64,000 nt of DNA, taken from positions 46,037-110,036 of the forward strand of contig NZ_BALM01000015.1 in assembly GCF_000614975.1 (NCBI RefSeq), in the 5' to 3' direction. This DNA is from Shewanella marina JCM 15074 (GTDB lineage: Bacteria; Pseudomonadota; Gammaproteobacteria; Enterobacterales; Shewanellaceae). This document shows positions 40,282-49,667 of this stretch, one piece after another; positions within the stretch are counted from its first letter, which is position 1; each line of letters opens with the position of its first letter. A program made the position numbers and the translations under genes. The notes beneath the pieces were generated by a model that did no database searches, was not told the origin of the DNA, and worked only from the letters and a program-made list of their open reading frames with translations.

Positions 40282-42711
40282 ATGTCAAAAAAAGACTCTA
40301 TTTGGTTTAAATCATTACGTTGGATCCAGAATAAATTGGTACACACCATTGTGGTACCGCAAGATCCTTTTAGCGATCTAAATTTAGATCCGGCTAAACC
40401 GTTAGTGTATGTCCTTAAAACAGAATCATTAAGTGACGTTGCTGCACTTTACGAGGTCACTAAAAAATTAGGCTTGCCTAGCCCATATGATGAGCTGCAA
40501 GTTGATGGTTTACGTACGCCGAGAATCGTTTGTATCGAAAGTGCCAAACCGGTACGTGGCGAACGTGATGCTAATCTATTTTTATCTGGCTTTATGGAGC
40601 TATTACACGCGCATCAACAGAAGCCTGATTTAGATGTGCAATTGGTTCCTGTCAGTCTTTATTGGGGTCGAACTCCGGGTAAAGAAGATGACACCATGAA
40701 GGCCGCAGTGCTTGAGCGTGAAAATCCATCTCGTATCCGTAAAGCCTTAATGATTCTTTTCTTAGGTCGTCATAACTTTGTGCAGTTCTCTAATGCTGTA
40801 TCACTACGTTATATGGCTGATGAACATGGTACGGATAAGAAAATCGCGCAAAAGCTAGCACGTGTTGCAAGGGTACATTTTAATCGTCAACGTAAAGTGA
40901 TGACGGGCCCTGAACTGCCAAATCGTCAAGCGTTATTTGACAGCTTGTTGCATTCACAAAACTTGAAAAAAGCGATTGCTGAAGAGGCTGCGAATAAGAA
41001 TATCTCAGAAAAAGAGGCTCGCGAAAAAGCAGTCGCATATCTTGATGAGATTGCTGCTGACTATTCAAATAGCTTGATTCGTATTGCTGAGCGCTTTTTA
41101 ACTTGGTTATGGAATAAGCTGTATAAGGGCATCAATATTAAAGGTGCTGAACAGGTAAGACAGCTGCATCATGATGGCCATGAGATTGTATATGTGCCGT
41201 GTCATCGTAGTCATATGGATTATCTATTACTCTCTTATATTCTGTATTTTGAAGGCATGGTGCCGCCGCATATTGCCGCGGGGATTAACCTGAACTTCTG
41301 GCCTGCGGGTCCAATGTTCCGCCGTGGCGGTGCTTTCTTTATTCGCCGTAGTTTTAACGGTAATAAACTTTATACCGCCGTATTTAGAGAATACTTAGAT
41401 CAGCTATTTACTAAAGGCTATTCAGTTGAATACTTTACTGAAGGTGGCCGTTCTCGTACGGGTCGTCTATTAACACCTAAAACAGGTATGTTAGCGATGA
41501 CCATGAATAGCGTATTACGTGGTGTGGAACGCCCTGTGACACTGGTGCCCGTTTATTTAGGCTATGACCATGTTATGGAAGTGGCGACTTACCACAAAGA
41601 GTTAAGTGGTAAGAAAAAGAAAAAAGAATCGGTATGGCAGATTTTTGGTGCAATTCGTAAGCTGGGTAATTTTGGTCAAGGTTATGTGAATTTTGGTAAA
41701 CCAATCACACTGCATAATTTCTTAAATGGTCGAGTTGAGAATTGGCGTGATGATGTTAAGGCCGATCCCGATCAAAAGCCAACATGGTTAACCCCAACGG
41801 TTAATGCTTTAGCAAATCAAGTGATGACAAATATTAATGGTGCTGCAGCCGTAAGTTCTGTCACCTTAATTAGCATGGCATTGTTAGCAACAGAACAAAA
41901 TGCAATGGAACGTACTCAGCTTGAAAAGCAGTTAGATCTGTACTTAAAGCTACTGAAAGAAGTGCCATATACACAATATAGTTCTGTTACTGAGGGGGAT
42001 GGTAAAGCGCTGGTACAAGAAGGCTTAGAACTGAAAAAATTCGTGCTTGAGACGGATCCTTTAGGTGATATTGTGGCGATTGATGATGCGATTAGCATTA
42101 CCATGACCTATTACCGCAATAACATTATTCACTTAATGATTTTACCATCGTTAATTGCTTGCTGTTTTACCCATTACCGTAAAATGACTCGTGATCAGCT
42201 AGGTCAAATAATCAGTGATTTTTATCCGCTATTACAAGCTGAGTTGTTTATGCAGGTTGATGACTTAACCAGTTATGTTGAACAACTTATTGCGGTGTTG
42301 GTTGAACAAGGTTTACTTGAACAGCAGGATGATAAGATTTTTGCCGTTGAGCGAAATAATCAGGCATTAATTTTATTAGCAGAAACCGTTAATGAAACCA
42401 TGCAACGTTATTCAATCATCTTTAACTTATTAGCGGCACATCCTGGCATGGAGCGTTCTGATCTTGAGAAAGAAAGCCATTTATTAGCACAAAGACTGGG
42501 TGCGCTTCACGGTATTACTGCACCAGAGTTCTACGACAAGAAACTTTATGCAACACTCAGTATTAAGCTTAAAGAGCTAGGGTATTTATGTGATACCGAT
42601 TTAGATAATACTGAGCATGTTAAACGTATTCGTAATCATACTAATGCATTACTACGTCCAGCAGTGAAGAAAACAATTGTAGATAGTGTGGCGACGGAGC
42701 ATACCACTTAA
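40282..42711 (+). CDS. plsB: Glycerol-3-phosphate acyltransferase PlsB
   Basis: 809 aa, inner-membrane-associated enzyme that acylates position 1 of glycerol-3-phosphate, the first step in phospholipid synthesis. The acyltransferase catalytic motif HRSHMD puts H308 and D313 at the HX4D spacing. Further motifs are [21 protein letters not shown] and [11 protein letters not shown]. Length and motif positions track E. coli PlsB (807 aa). Divergent from lexA, as plsB and lexA are near neighbours in E. coli. Confidence 0.96.
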   Translation: MSKKDSIWFKSLRWIQNKLVHTIVVPQDPFSDLNLDPAKPLVYVLKTESLSDVAALYEVTKKLGLPSPYDELQVDGLRTPRIVCIESAKPVRGERDANLFLSGFMELLHAHQQKPDLDVQLVPVSLYWGRTPGKEDDTMKAAVLERENPSRIRKALMILFLGRHNFVQFSNAVSLRYMADEHGTDKKIAQKLARVARVHFNRQRKVMTGPELPNRQALFDSLLHSQNLKKAIAEEAANKNISEKEAREKAVAYLDEIAADYSNSLIRIAERFLTWLWNKLYKGINIKGAEQVRQLHHDGHEIVYVPCHRSHMDYLLLSYILYFEGMVPPHIAAGINLNFWPAGPMFRRGGAFFIRRSFNGNKLYTAVFREYLDQLFTKGYSVEYFTEGGRSRTGRLLTPKTGMLAMTMNSVLRGVERPVTLVPVYLGYDHVMEVATYHKELSGKKKKKESVWQIFGAIRKLGNFGQGYVNFGKPITLHNFLNGRVENWRDDVKADPDQKPTWLTPTVNALANQVMTNINGAAAVSSVTLISMALLATEQNAMERTQLEKQLDLYLKLLKEVPYTQYSSVTEGDGKALVQEGLELKKFVLETDPLGDIVAIDDAISITMTYYRNNIIHLMILPSLIACCFTHYRKMTRDQLGQIISDFYPLLQAELFMQVDDLTSYVEQLIAVLVEQGLLEQQDDKIFAVERNNQALILLAETVNETMQRYSIIFNLLAAHPGMERSDLEKESHLLAQRLGALHGITAPEFYDKKLYATLSIKLKELGYLCDTDLDNTEHVKRIRNHTNALLRPAVKKTIVDSVATEHTT

Positions 42712-42712
42712 A

Positions 42713-43968
42713 ATGGCAAATCATATGAACGGTGCTAAGCGCCCTGTTGCTGGAAAATCTGTATTAGGCGGAGCAATGATTATTGCTGGTACCACTGTTG
42801 GTGCCGGTATGTTTTCATTGCCAGTTGTTGGCGCTGGTATGTGGTTTGGCTATGCCATGATCATGTTGGTCGGTATTTGGTTCTGTATGTTGATGTCAGG
42901 TCTACTATTGCTTGAAACCAACTTGCATTTTGAACCTGGTGCTAGCTTTGATACCTTAACGAGAGAAACCCTTGGTCAATTTTGGCGCATCGTTAGCGGC
43001 CTTTCAATTGCTTTTGTACTGTATATTTTGACCTATGCGTACATCAGTGGTGGTGGCTCGATTGTTAATCATAGCCTGCAAAACCTAGGTATTGAATTAC
43101 CACAAAGTGTTGCAGGATTAGTGTTTGCATCAGTGTTAGCTCTGATAGTCTTAGTCAGTACTAAAGCTGTCGATCGTATTACCACCATTATGCTTGGTGG
43201 TATGGTGATTACCTTCTTTTTGGCCATTGGTAATCTATTGCTAGATGTTGATGTGACAAAGTTAATGCAGCCTGATGGTGAGGCTCGTTTTGTGCCTTAT
43301 ATTTTAGCGGCATTACCTTTTGGTTTAGCCAGTTTTGGTTATCATGGCAACGTGCCAAGCTTAGTCAAGTATTATGGCAAACAGCCAAATACTATTATTA
43401 AAGCGATCTTCATTGGTACCTTCCTTGGACTCGTTATTTATACCTGTTGGTTAGTTGCAACCATGGGCAATATTCCTCGTAGCCAATTTATCGCGATTAT
43501 TGCCCAAGGCGGTAATATGGGCGTATTGGTCGGGGCATTAGCAGATGTGATGTCAAGTCAATGGCTTAACACCATGCTGACCCTATTTGCCAACCTTGCT
43601 GTGGCATCATCATTTCTAGGCGTTACACTGGTTTATTTGACTTTTTAGCGGATCTATTTGGATTTGATGATTCAATTAAAGGTCGTACAAAGACTGCCGC
43701 TATTACCTTTATTCCACCGACTGTAATGGGTTTACTTTTCCCTAATGGCTTCTTAATTGCCATTGGTTTTGCCGCATTAGCTGCTGCAATTTGGGCCGTG
43801 ATGGTACCCGCAATGATGGCTTACAAAGTACGTAAAATGCATCCGGATTATCAAGGCTTTAGAGTTCCTGGTGGGACACCGCTGATAGGTTTAATTATAT
43901 TTTTTGGGATTGTCACTGCGTCATGCCATTTACTTGCGATGGCTGGCTTACTTCCAGTATATGGTTAA
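42713..43968 (+). pseudogene. Aromatic amino-acid permease (TyrP/Mtr type), one frameshift
   Basis: The ATG at 42713 starts one base after the plsB stop. The first block contains the family hallmark GGAMIIAGTTVGAGMFSLPVV and most of the 11 helices, then fails at [10 protein letters not shown]. Adding one G near 43630 (ACACTGGTTT, expected ACACTGGGTTT) gives [19 protein letters not shown] and joins the last block, which ends LLPVYG. The repaired product is 418 aa, the family norm. Imports tyrosine or tryptophan with protons; which one is not resolved. Probably co-transcribed with plsB. Confidence 0.85.
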
Positions 43969-43991
43969 ATAATGCAATTGGTATAACCCAT

Positions 43992-44017
43992 AAAAAAGCG
44001 CCTTAGGCGCTTTTTTT
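43992..44017 (+). terminator. Rho-independent terminator after the permease
   Basis: AAAAAAGCGCC / GGCGCTTTTTT stem with a TTA loop and a seven-T run. The A-run would also work for the convergent gntR gene. Confidence 0.92.
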
Positions 44018-44036
44018 ATCAGATAAATTCAAGTAA

Positions 44037-44705
44037 TTAAAATGTCTTAGGTGACATTTTTACTGTGTTATGAGCCATATGAGATAGGTAATCATTAAGC
44101 TCATAAGCCGCTTGAATCGCCCCAAGCGCATCAGCATAAACAATGTGCTTTAAGATTTTTGAGTGGCATCTTGCGGCCATTTTAAGGTCAGAATTTTGAT
44201 TTTTATAAGCAAACCAAAAACGACGAGAGAGACCTTGCAAAGGAATTATTGCGAGCTGCAGATACTCGTTATTAGCGGCTTCAACTAGAATAAGATGAAT
44301 GTTTTTCAGTAGTTCAGCGAACTGATGATCATCTTGATTATTAGCGCACTCAATTAACTCTTTTCCCATTTCTACCATACGTTTTTTTTGCGCTTCGCTA
44401 GCGCGCATGGCAGCAAATTTTACGCATAGCGCTTCAATATCGCGACGTACTTCTAGAATTTTTAATTGAGTTTCCAATGAAATCATTGGCACCATGATGC
44501 CGCGGCGAGGATGGATCTCTACCATGCCTTCATATGATAAGCGTTGCAGTGCTTCTCGAACTGGGGTTCGACCCAGATCTAAACGTTCACATAGCTGTTT
44601 TTCACTGATCATACTTCCAGGTGTTAATTCTCTGAAAACAATCAATTTCTCAATTTTATGATATGCGTATTCTGCCTTGTTGGCCGCATCAATATTGACC
44701 GTCAT
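44037..44705 (-). CDS. GntR-family regulator, FCD/FadR-C domain
   Basis: 222 aa from the ATG at 44705, with GGAG seven bases upstream; the 28-residue longer frame has no such site. The winged helix (about 10-80; MISEKQLCERLDLGRTPVREALQRLSYEGMVEIHPRRGIMV) precedes an all-helical FCD effector domain (about 90-215) with conserved H and N/D positions for a metal-bound carboxylate effector (LLKNIHLILVEAANNEYL, ARCHSKIL). It faces the FAD-BCCT-racemase operon across 590 bases and is its probable repressor or activator. The effector is likely an acid from that pathway; unknown. Confidence 0.88.
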   Translation of the reverse strand: MTVNIDAANKAEYAYHKIEKLIVFRELTPGSMISEKQLCERLDLGRTPVREALQRLSYEGMVEIHPRRGIMVPMISLETQLKILEVRRDIEALCVKFAAMRASEAQKKRMVEMGKELIECANNQDDHQFAELLKNIHLILVEAANNEYLQLAIIPLQGLSRRFWFAYKNQNSDLKMAARCHSKILKHIVYADALGAIQAAYELNDYLSHMAHNTVKMSPKTF

Positions 44706-45122
44706 TCGCGCTCCATTTATCACAGTGATCCTAATCACGCTCTCGTGAACATCATTCTTGTAGTGGTGTATTTTAACAGTTATTTGCAAATTATCTGAAG
44801 TTGCTATTTCAGAAGATATTAAGCAAGTTCAATTCTCGTGGTATCTCCGTAAACGTTGAGAAACCTCATGCATAAATTGGGCTTGCTTAAGACTTTCTAT
44901 ATTCGATTTTGATCCTATTTAATTAAGCGCGACTGATTTTAATAAACCGATAATCATTTATAGCCCTTATGGCTTTGATTAAATCATTTCTACTGATCCT
45001 GCGACTTCAATTCACTTGGGTATATATATCACAAATAGTATGGATAACTGAGTTAATCTCGCCGAACACTCTCTTACGATGATTCATATCTGATTACTTG
45101 ATATGCAAATATCGATTTATTG

Positions 45123-45134
45123 CTGATATATCAG
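45123..45134. promoter_or_regulatory. Palindrome CTGATATATCAG, distal copy (candidate GntR operator)
   Basis: Perfect 12-bp palindrome identical to the core of the copy at 45254-45265, 131 bases away. Repetition in a divergent promoter region points to an operator for the adjacent GntR regulator, perhaps with looping. Inference. Confidence 0.6.
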
Positions 45135-45175
45135 GATTATTTAATTGTGTGACATCGATCATTAGTTAGTAAATA

Positions 45176-45197
45176 TCCAGTGATTTACATCACAAAT
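45176..45197. promoter_or_regulatory. Predicted CRP-like binding site
   Basis: AGTGA-TTTACA-TCACA differs from the CRP consensus TGTGA-N6-TCACA at one base. It is centred about 110 bases upstream of the FAD oxidoreductase start, a plausible activator position for a catabolic operon. Confidence 0.55.
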
Positions 45198-45251
45198 CAG
45201 TGTGGATCTGTTTAATAAATAATATTAGATCGTTATATTAGCGCTAATCTT

Positions 45252-45267
45252 AACTGATATATCAGTT
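45252..45267. promoter_or_regulatory. Palindrome AACTGATATATCAGTT, proximal copy (candidate GntR operator)
   Basis: Perfect 16-bp palindrome 29 bases before the GTG start of the FAD oxidoreductase, overlapping where RNA polymerase would bind. A further half-like ATATATCA follows at 45268-45275. The position suits a repressor. Confidence 0.65.
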
Positions 45268-45295
45268 ATATATCAAAAATATTTCAGAGGTTACT

Positions 45296-46651
45296 GTGAA
45301 AGGTTGGCAAATAATTCAACGCTATGAGTCTGTACCTGACTTGCCAGTGTTAGCAGCAATTGATGTGTTGGTCGTTGGTGGTGGGCCTGCTGGTGTGGCT
45401 GCCGCGCAAGTGGCTGCAACGCAAGGTAAACAAACCTACCTAATTGAGAAGTATGGCTTTTGTGGAGGTGCTGCGGTAGCTGGTTTATCTGGCACGATTT
45501 GCGGTATGTATAAAGCCACAGATGACACGCAAGCTGCACCTGAGCAAGTGGTATATGGGTTTACTGAAAAATTCCGTCAGGCGCTAGTGCTACGTAATGG
45601 TGTTACTGCGCCGCAGCAATATGGCAAAACATTTACTGTAACCCATGATCCACTTGTTTGGCGTGAAGTTGCAGACGACATGTTAACCGAGGCTGGCGTT
45701 AATATTCTTTACCATACCGCGGTTATTGCCGTGATTATGGACGGTGACAAATTCCAAGGTGTTGTTATTGAATCTAATGCTGGTCAAAGCATCATTCTAG
45801 CGAAGATCATTATTGATGCATCTGGCGATGCAGCAGTGGTTGCTCGTGCAGGTTTAGATACTTATTTTGGTGACGAAGGACGTATTCAAAACCCAACCAT
45901 GTTCTTCCGTATTGCCGGTGTTGATATGGATAAGTATTTGGCCTATTACGGTATGGATACTATCTGCCCACCTAAAGTGACTGAAAATATTCAAAAGGCT
46001 AATGCTGAACTTGGCTGGGAATTACCGCGTCACAAAATTTGGATTTTCCCAACAACTCGCCCGAATGAATTAATGGTGAATGCGACCCGTCTTGCTGGTC
46101 AAGATGGTCGAATGTTGAATGTGATTGATCCCGTTGATTTTACTGAAGCTGAAGTATTTGGTCGTCGCCAAGTGCGCGCTTATGCCAAATTCTTAAATGA
46201 GTTTGTGCCGGGCTGTGAAGAGGCTTACGTAGTTGATACTGGCGTTGAAGTTGGCATTCGTCAAACCCGCTCGATTAAGGGGATTGAAACCTTAACAAAT
46301 GATGATGTGGTCAGTTGCCGCAAGCGCAGCGACGGTATTTGCCGTACGCCTTGGCCGATTGAACTGCATTCAGGTGATAAGCCGAAACTGCATTGGTTAA
46401 TTGATGATTACTACGACATTCCGTTCGGTACGCTAATCCCACAAGTGGGTGAAAATATTATTGTTGCTGGTCGCTGTTTAAGTGCAGAGCATGAAGCATT
46501 AGCTTCAGCACGTGTTACCGCTCAATGTTTTGAGCTTGGTCACGCAGCCGCTGTTGCAGCCGTGCTTGCCATTAATACTCAACGTAAAATCCGCGACCTT
46601 GATGTTGCCGTTATCCGCGCCACCATGATCACCAATGGCAGCGCTCTGTAA
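45296..46651 (+). CDS. FAD-dependent oxidoreductase of a BCCT/racemase operon
   Basis: 451 aa, GTG start with AGAGG a few bases upstream. The FAD-binding Rossmann motif VLVVGGGPAGVAAAQVA (24-40) is followed by the FAD_oxidored-type CGGAAVAGLSG segment, a central substrate domain, and the terminal FAD motif IIVAGRCLSAEHEALASARV. No signal peptide, cytoplasmic. Homologues are broadly annotated oxidoreductases without an assigned substrate. Co-transcribed with the transporter 26 bases downstream, so it probably oxidises the imported compound or its epimer. The exact reaction is not predictable from sequence alone. Confidence 0.85.
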   Translation: MKGWQIIQRYESVPDLPVLAAIDVLVVGGGPAGVAAAQVAATQGKQTYLIEKYGFCGGAAVAGLSGTICGMYKATDDTQAAPEQVVYGFTEKFRQALVLRNGVTAPQQYGKTFTVTHDPLVWREVADDMLTEAGVNILYHTAVIAVIMDGDKFQGVVIESNAGQSIILAKIIIDASGDAAVVARAGLDTYFGDEGRIQNPTMFFRIAGVDMDKYLAYYGMDTICPPKVTENIQKANAELGWELPRHKIWIFPTTRPNELMVNATRLAGQDGRMLNVIDPVDFTEAEVFGRRQVRAYAKFLNEFVPGCEEAYVVDTGVEVGIRQTRSIKGIETLTNDDVVSCRKRSDGICRTPWPIELHSGDKPKLHWLIDDYYDIPFGTLIPQVGENIIVAGRCLSAEHEALASARVTAQCFELGHAAAVAAVLAINTQRKIRDLDVAVIRATMITNGSAL

Positions 46652-46677
46652 TAATAAGAAGAATAATAAGGTTTATC

Positions 46678-48207
46678 ATGAAATTTGATAATTTAGATCA
46701 CAAGCTATTTTGGCCCTCGATCTTAGTAACATTTTTGTTATTAGGAATGGCAGTGATGTTCCCTGAAGCGACAAATAACGTTGCTCATTCAGGTATGAAA
46801 TGGGTAACTAATGATATTGGTTGGTTTATTCAACTAGCAGGCTTAGGCGCGCTAGTATTCCTGATGTGGTTAGCGTTGAGCCGCTTTGGTTCAATTAAAT
46901 TGGGTGCTGATGACGATCAACCTGAATTTAGTTATTCAACATATTCCTTTATGATTTTTACTGCAGGTGTTGGTGCGGCATTAATTTTCTGGGCTGTTGG
47001 TGAACCTATGTATTATATGCAGAGCCCACCGATGTTTGCAGAAGCTGGTAGCCCTGAAGCATCACAATGGTTAATTACGTATACATTATTCCATTGGGGA
47101 CCAATTGGCTGGGCTATTTTCTGCTTACCATCAGTACCATTTGCATATTATTTACATAAGAAGAAAAAGCGTAATTTACGTTTAAGTAATTTATTAGAAG
47201 ATTTAATTGGTAAGAAACATGCCAATGGACCAGTTGGTTATGTGATTAACGTTATTGCTATCTTTGGTACATTAGGTGCATTTTCAACATCAATGGGCTT
47301 AGCGGTTGATCTGATTGGTTCAGGTATTTATAAAGTTACTGGTATTCCTAATGATATTTTATTGCAAGTCGGCCTGATTGTACTGTTTATCGTTTTTTAT
47401 GCGATCGTTATGATTGCAGGTATGAAGGAAGGTGTGGCTAAACTGGCTAATTGGTGTGTTTATGCTGCATTTCTATTAGGTATCTTTATTTTACTTGCAG
47501 GCCCAACAGCTTTCATTTTTTCATACTTCTTCGATAGTTTAGGTGTGATGATTGATAGCTTTGTACGCATGAGTTTATGGACAGATCCTGTTCAACAATC
47601 AGGCTTTCCTCAAGCTTGGACTATGTATTACTGGGCATGGTATTACGCATATTTAGTCATGATGGGGATCTTTTTAGCTCGAATTTCTAAAGGCCGAACA
47701 ATTAAACAATTAGTACTGACGACTATTTTCTTTGGCTCTGCTGGCTGTGCTTTCTTTATTGCGATTTTTGGTAGTTATTCTGTTTACAGTGAACTGTTTA
47801 ACGTACTGCCAGTATTGGAATGGATGAATGAAAGTGGCGTATCCATGGCAGTAATTGAAGTGATTAATGCTTTGCCCTATGGTGCCGCTCTTTTAGTTGT
47901 ATTCTTGATTGTAGAATTCTTCTTAATGTCTACAACTATGACATCAGCAGCAGTCTCTATCTCTATGATGACAACTAAACAACTGGATGCCGATGCGGAC
48001 CCTGATGTGGCGGTGCGTTTAATTTGGGCAATTGGTATTGGTGCTGTATCTATGGCTGCATTCTTCATGGGTGGCAGTATCGATACCATTAAATCAATGT
48101 GTATTATTGTTGGTGTGCCAATGATTATCTTAAATATCATGATGGTAATGTGCTTAATGAAATGGATTAAGCAAGATCACCCTGAACTTGTTGCGGCTAA
48201 GGTGTAG
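46678..48207 (+). CDS. BCCT-family transporter, CaiT-like
   Basis: 509 aa, twelve helices. Family motifs include FTAGVGAALIFWAVGEPMYYM, LFHWGPIGWAIFCLPSVPFAYY and the signature block YWAWYYAYLVMMGIFLARISKGRT (split here only for reading: YWAWYYAYL, then MMGIFLARISKGRT). The last region and TDPVQQSGFPQAWT parallel CaiT, the Na+-independent carnitine/butyrobetaine antiporter, more than BetP or OpuD, and the short C-terminus lacks an osmosensor tail. The substrate is therefore likely a quaternary amine or similar betaine taken up for catabolism. Three bases separate its stop from the next start. Confidence 0.88.
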   Translation: MKFDNLDHKLFWPSILVTFLLLGMAVMFPEATNNVAHSGMKWVTNDIGWFIQLAGLGALVFLMWLALSRFGSIKLGADDDQPEFSYSTYSFMIFTAGVGAALIFWAVGEPMYYMQSPPMFAEAGSPEASQWLITYTLFHWGPIGWAIFCLPSVPFAYYLHKKKKRNLRLSNLLEDLIGKKHANGPVGYVINVIAIFGTLGAFSTSMGLAVDLIGSGIYKVTGIPNDILLQVGLIVLFIVFYAIVMIAGMKEGVAKLANWCVYAAFLLGIFILLAGPTAFIFSYFFDSLGVMIDSFVRMSLWTDPVQQSGFPQAWTMYYWAWYYAYLVMMGIFLARISKGRTIKQLVLTTIFFGSAGCAFFIAIFGSYSVYSELFNVLPVLEWMNESGVSMAVIEVINALPYGAALLVVFLIVEFFLMSTTMTSAAVSISMMTTKQLDADADPDVAVRLIWAIGIGAVSMAAFFMGGSIDTIKSMCIIVGVPMIILNIMMVMCLMKWIKQDHPELVAAKV

Positions 48208-48210
48208 TTT

Positions 48211-49365
48211 ATGCGTGCGAATATTGCTTCTGTTGAATTTATTCCTGTTAATGTGGCTGCCACGAATTGGAGTGAAAATACTGTTATTGTCAAAGTGACA
48301 GATGAAAATGGTTTATACGGATTGGGCGAGGCTGATGGTCCGCCAGAATGTATGAAAGCTTTTTCTGAGATCGAAAATGAGCATAAGTGGCTTAATAACA
48401 TCAAGGATGCTGTGATTGGTTATGATCCATTAGAGTTTCGTGCTAACTGGAATCGGATGTATAACACGACCCAGTGGATTGGTATGCGCGGCTTGGGGTT
48501 ATTTGCGATATCAGGTATTGATATGGCGCTATATGACCTAGCGGGTAAGCAATTAGGTGTTCCAGCTTATAAGTTAATGGGTGGGGCGCAAAAATCTAAA
48601 TTAACGCCTTATTTCACCTTGTACCCATCAGTAGCCGCTAATGCAAGTCTATCTGAGATAGTTGAAGCCTATAAACCGTTAATTGAAAAAGCTAAAGTGA
48701 ATGGTGCTAAAGCTGTAAAAGTGTGCATTATTCCAAACGATAATATTACCGATAAAGAAGTTGTCGCATACTTGCGTGAATTGCGTGAAATCATAGGTTG
48801 GGATATGGACATGATGGTTGATTGTTTATATCGCTGGCATGATTGGCAAAAAGCACGTTGGACCTTTAGACAGCTAGAAGATATTGATTTGTACTTTATC
48901 GAAGCTTGTTTACAACATGATGATTTAATCGGACATCAAAAGCTAGCAGCTGCAATTAATACGCGTTTATGCGGCGCAGAGATGTCTACTACTCGTTTTG
49001 AAGCATTAGAGTGGCTTGAAAAAACGGGCGTATCTGTTATCCAATCTGATTATAACCGCTGCGGTGGTATTACGGAGTTATTACGCATTGCCGACATGTG
49101 CGAGCATCATAATGCACAATTAATGCCACATAACTGGAAGACGGGTATTACTGCGGCGGCTGCTCGCCATTTTGGTAAAGTTTGTCATATTTCTGAATAT
49201 ATTGAGTACTTACATCCAGACTTTTGGCAGGGGGCATTGACTCAGAATTTAACCTTAAATGAACCCGCGATCATTGACGGTGAAATCGCTGTGTCAGAAC
49301 AAGCAGGTTTGGGTATAGAACTTAATATTGAGTATGTAAAGCAGGTGACTGGCTACCAGTTTTAA
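48211..49365 (+). CDS. Mandelate racemase-subgroup enolase-superfamily enzyme
   Basis: 384 aa, capping domain plus (beta/alpha)7-beta barrel. Mg2+ ligands appear as D204 (MMVDCLYRW), E231 (YFIEAC) and E257 (CGAEMS). The D280 ([12 protein letters not shown]) / H307 (MPHNW) pair marks the mandelate racemase subgroup, which abstracts a proton alpha to a carboxylate. On the opposite face K170 is followed by V and C172 (AVKVC) where many members have KxK, so the second lysine is missing. Expected activity: racemisation or dehydration of a carboxylate, with the substrate set by the BCCT transporter. Last gene of the operon. Confidence 0.85.
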   Translation: MRANIASVEFIPVNVAATNWSENTVIVKVTDENGLYGLGEADGPPECMKAFSEIENEHKWLNNIKDAVIGYDPLEFRANWNRMYNTTQWIGMRGLGLFAISGIDMALYDLAGKQLGVPAYKLMGGAQKSKLTPYFTLYPSVAANASLSEIVEAYKPLIEKAKVNGAKAVKVCIIPNDNITDKEVVAYLRELREIIGWDMDMMVDCLYRWHDWQKARWTFRQLEDIDLYFIEACLQHDDLIGHQKLAAAINTRLCGAEMSTTRFEALEWLEKTGVSVIQSDYNRCGGITELLRIADMCEHHNAQLMPHNWKTGITAAAARHFGKVCHISEYIEYLHPDFWQGALTQNLTLNEPAIIDGEIAVSEQAGLGIELNIEYVKQVTGYQF

Positions 49366-49383
49366 CACCATGCATGAGTATCT

Positions 49384-49412
49384 AAAGGCCGCAGTCAATT
49401 GCGGCCTTTTTT
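49384..49412 (+). terminator. Rho-independent terminator of the catabolic operon
   Basis: Ten-bp perfect stem AAAGGCCGCA / TGCGGCCTTT, a six-base loop and a T-run, 19 bases after the last stop. Confidence 0.93.
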
Positions 49413-49667
49413 GTTAAAAATTAACATTTATAAGCGAGATTTTTTGGACTGACAGAGAGCTGAATACTTGCTGATTTAGCAAGTTGGTAACTGACAGTAT
49501 ACAATGTTAGGTGCCGTTCTGAATAAATGCTTTAACTGAATAATTATTCTAAATATATCCGTTACCGTTTGAATTTAGCATGAATATATTTAAATTGTGA
49601 TTTTAAAATCACCTATTTTGAATAGTTAAATATAATTACCTCCCTGTAATTATATTCTCTGTGTGAT
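49413..49667. other. AT-rich gap between operon terminator and RNase T2 gene
   Basis: Convergent 3' flanks; no frame, repeat or RNA fold I can support. Confidence 0.4.

Larger units (their letters stand above)
44706..45295. other. Divergent regulatory region of the GntR / FAD-BCCT-MR module
   Basis: 590 AT-rich bases with no gene. Contents I can support: two identical palindromes with the core CTGATATATCAG, a CRP-like site between them, and an imperfect inverted repeat AAGCAAGTTCAATT (44821-44834) / AATTGGGCTTGCTT (44874-44887) with a loop of about 39 bases near the gntR 5' end. Entries below give the first three. Confidence 0.7.

Noticed and set aside
44037..49365. Known carnitine (cai) operon
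   Set aside because: The transporter resembles CaiT, but CaiA, CaiB, CaiC and CaiD homologues are absent; the FAD and enolase-superfamily enzymes do not belong to that pathway.
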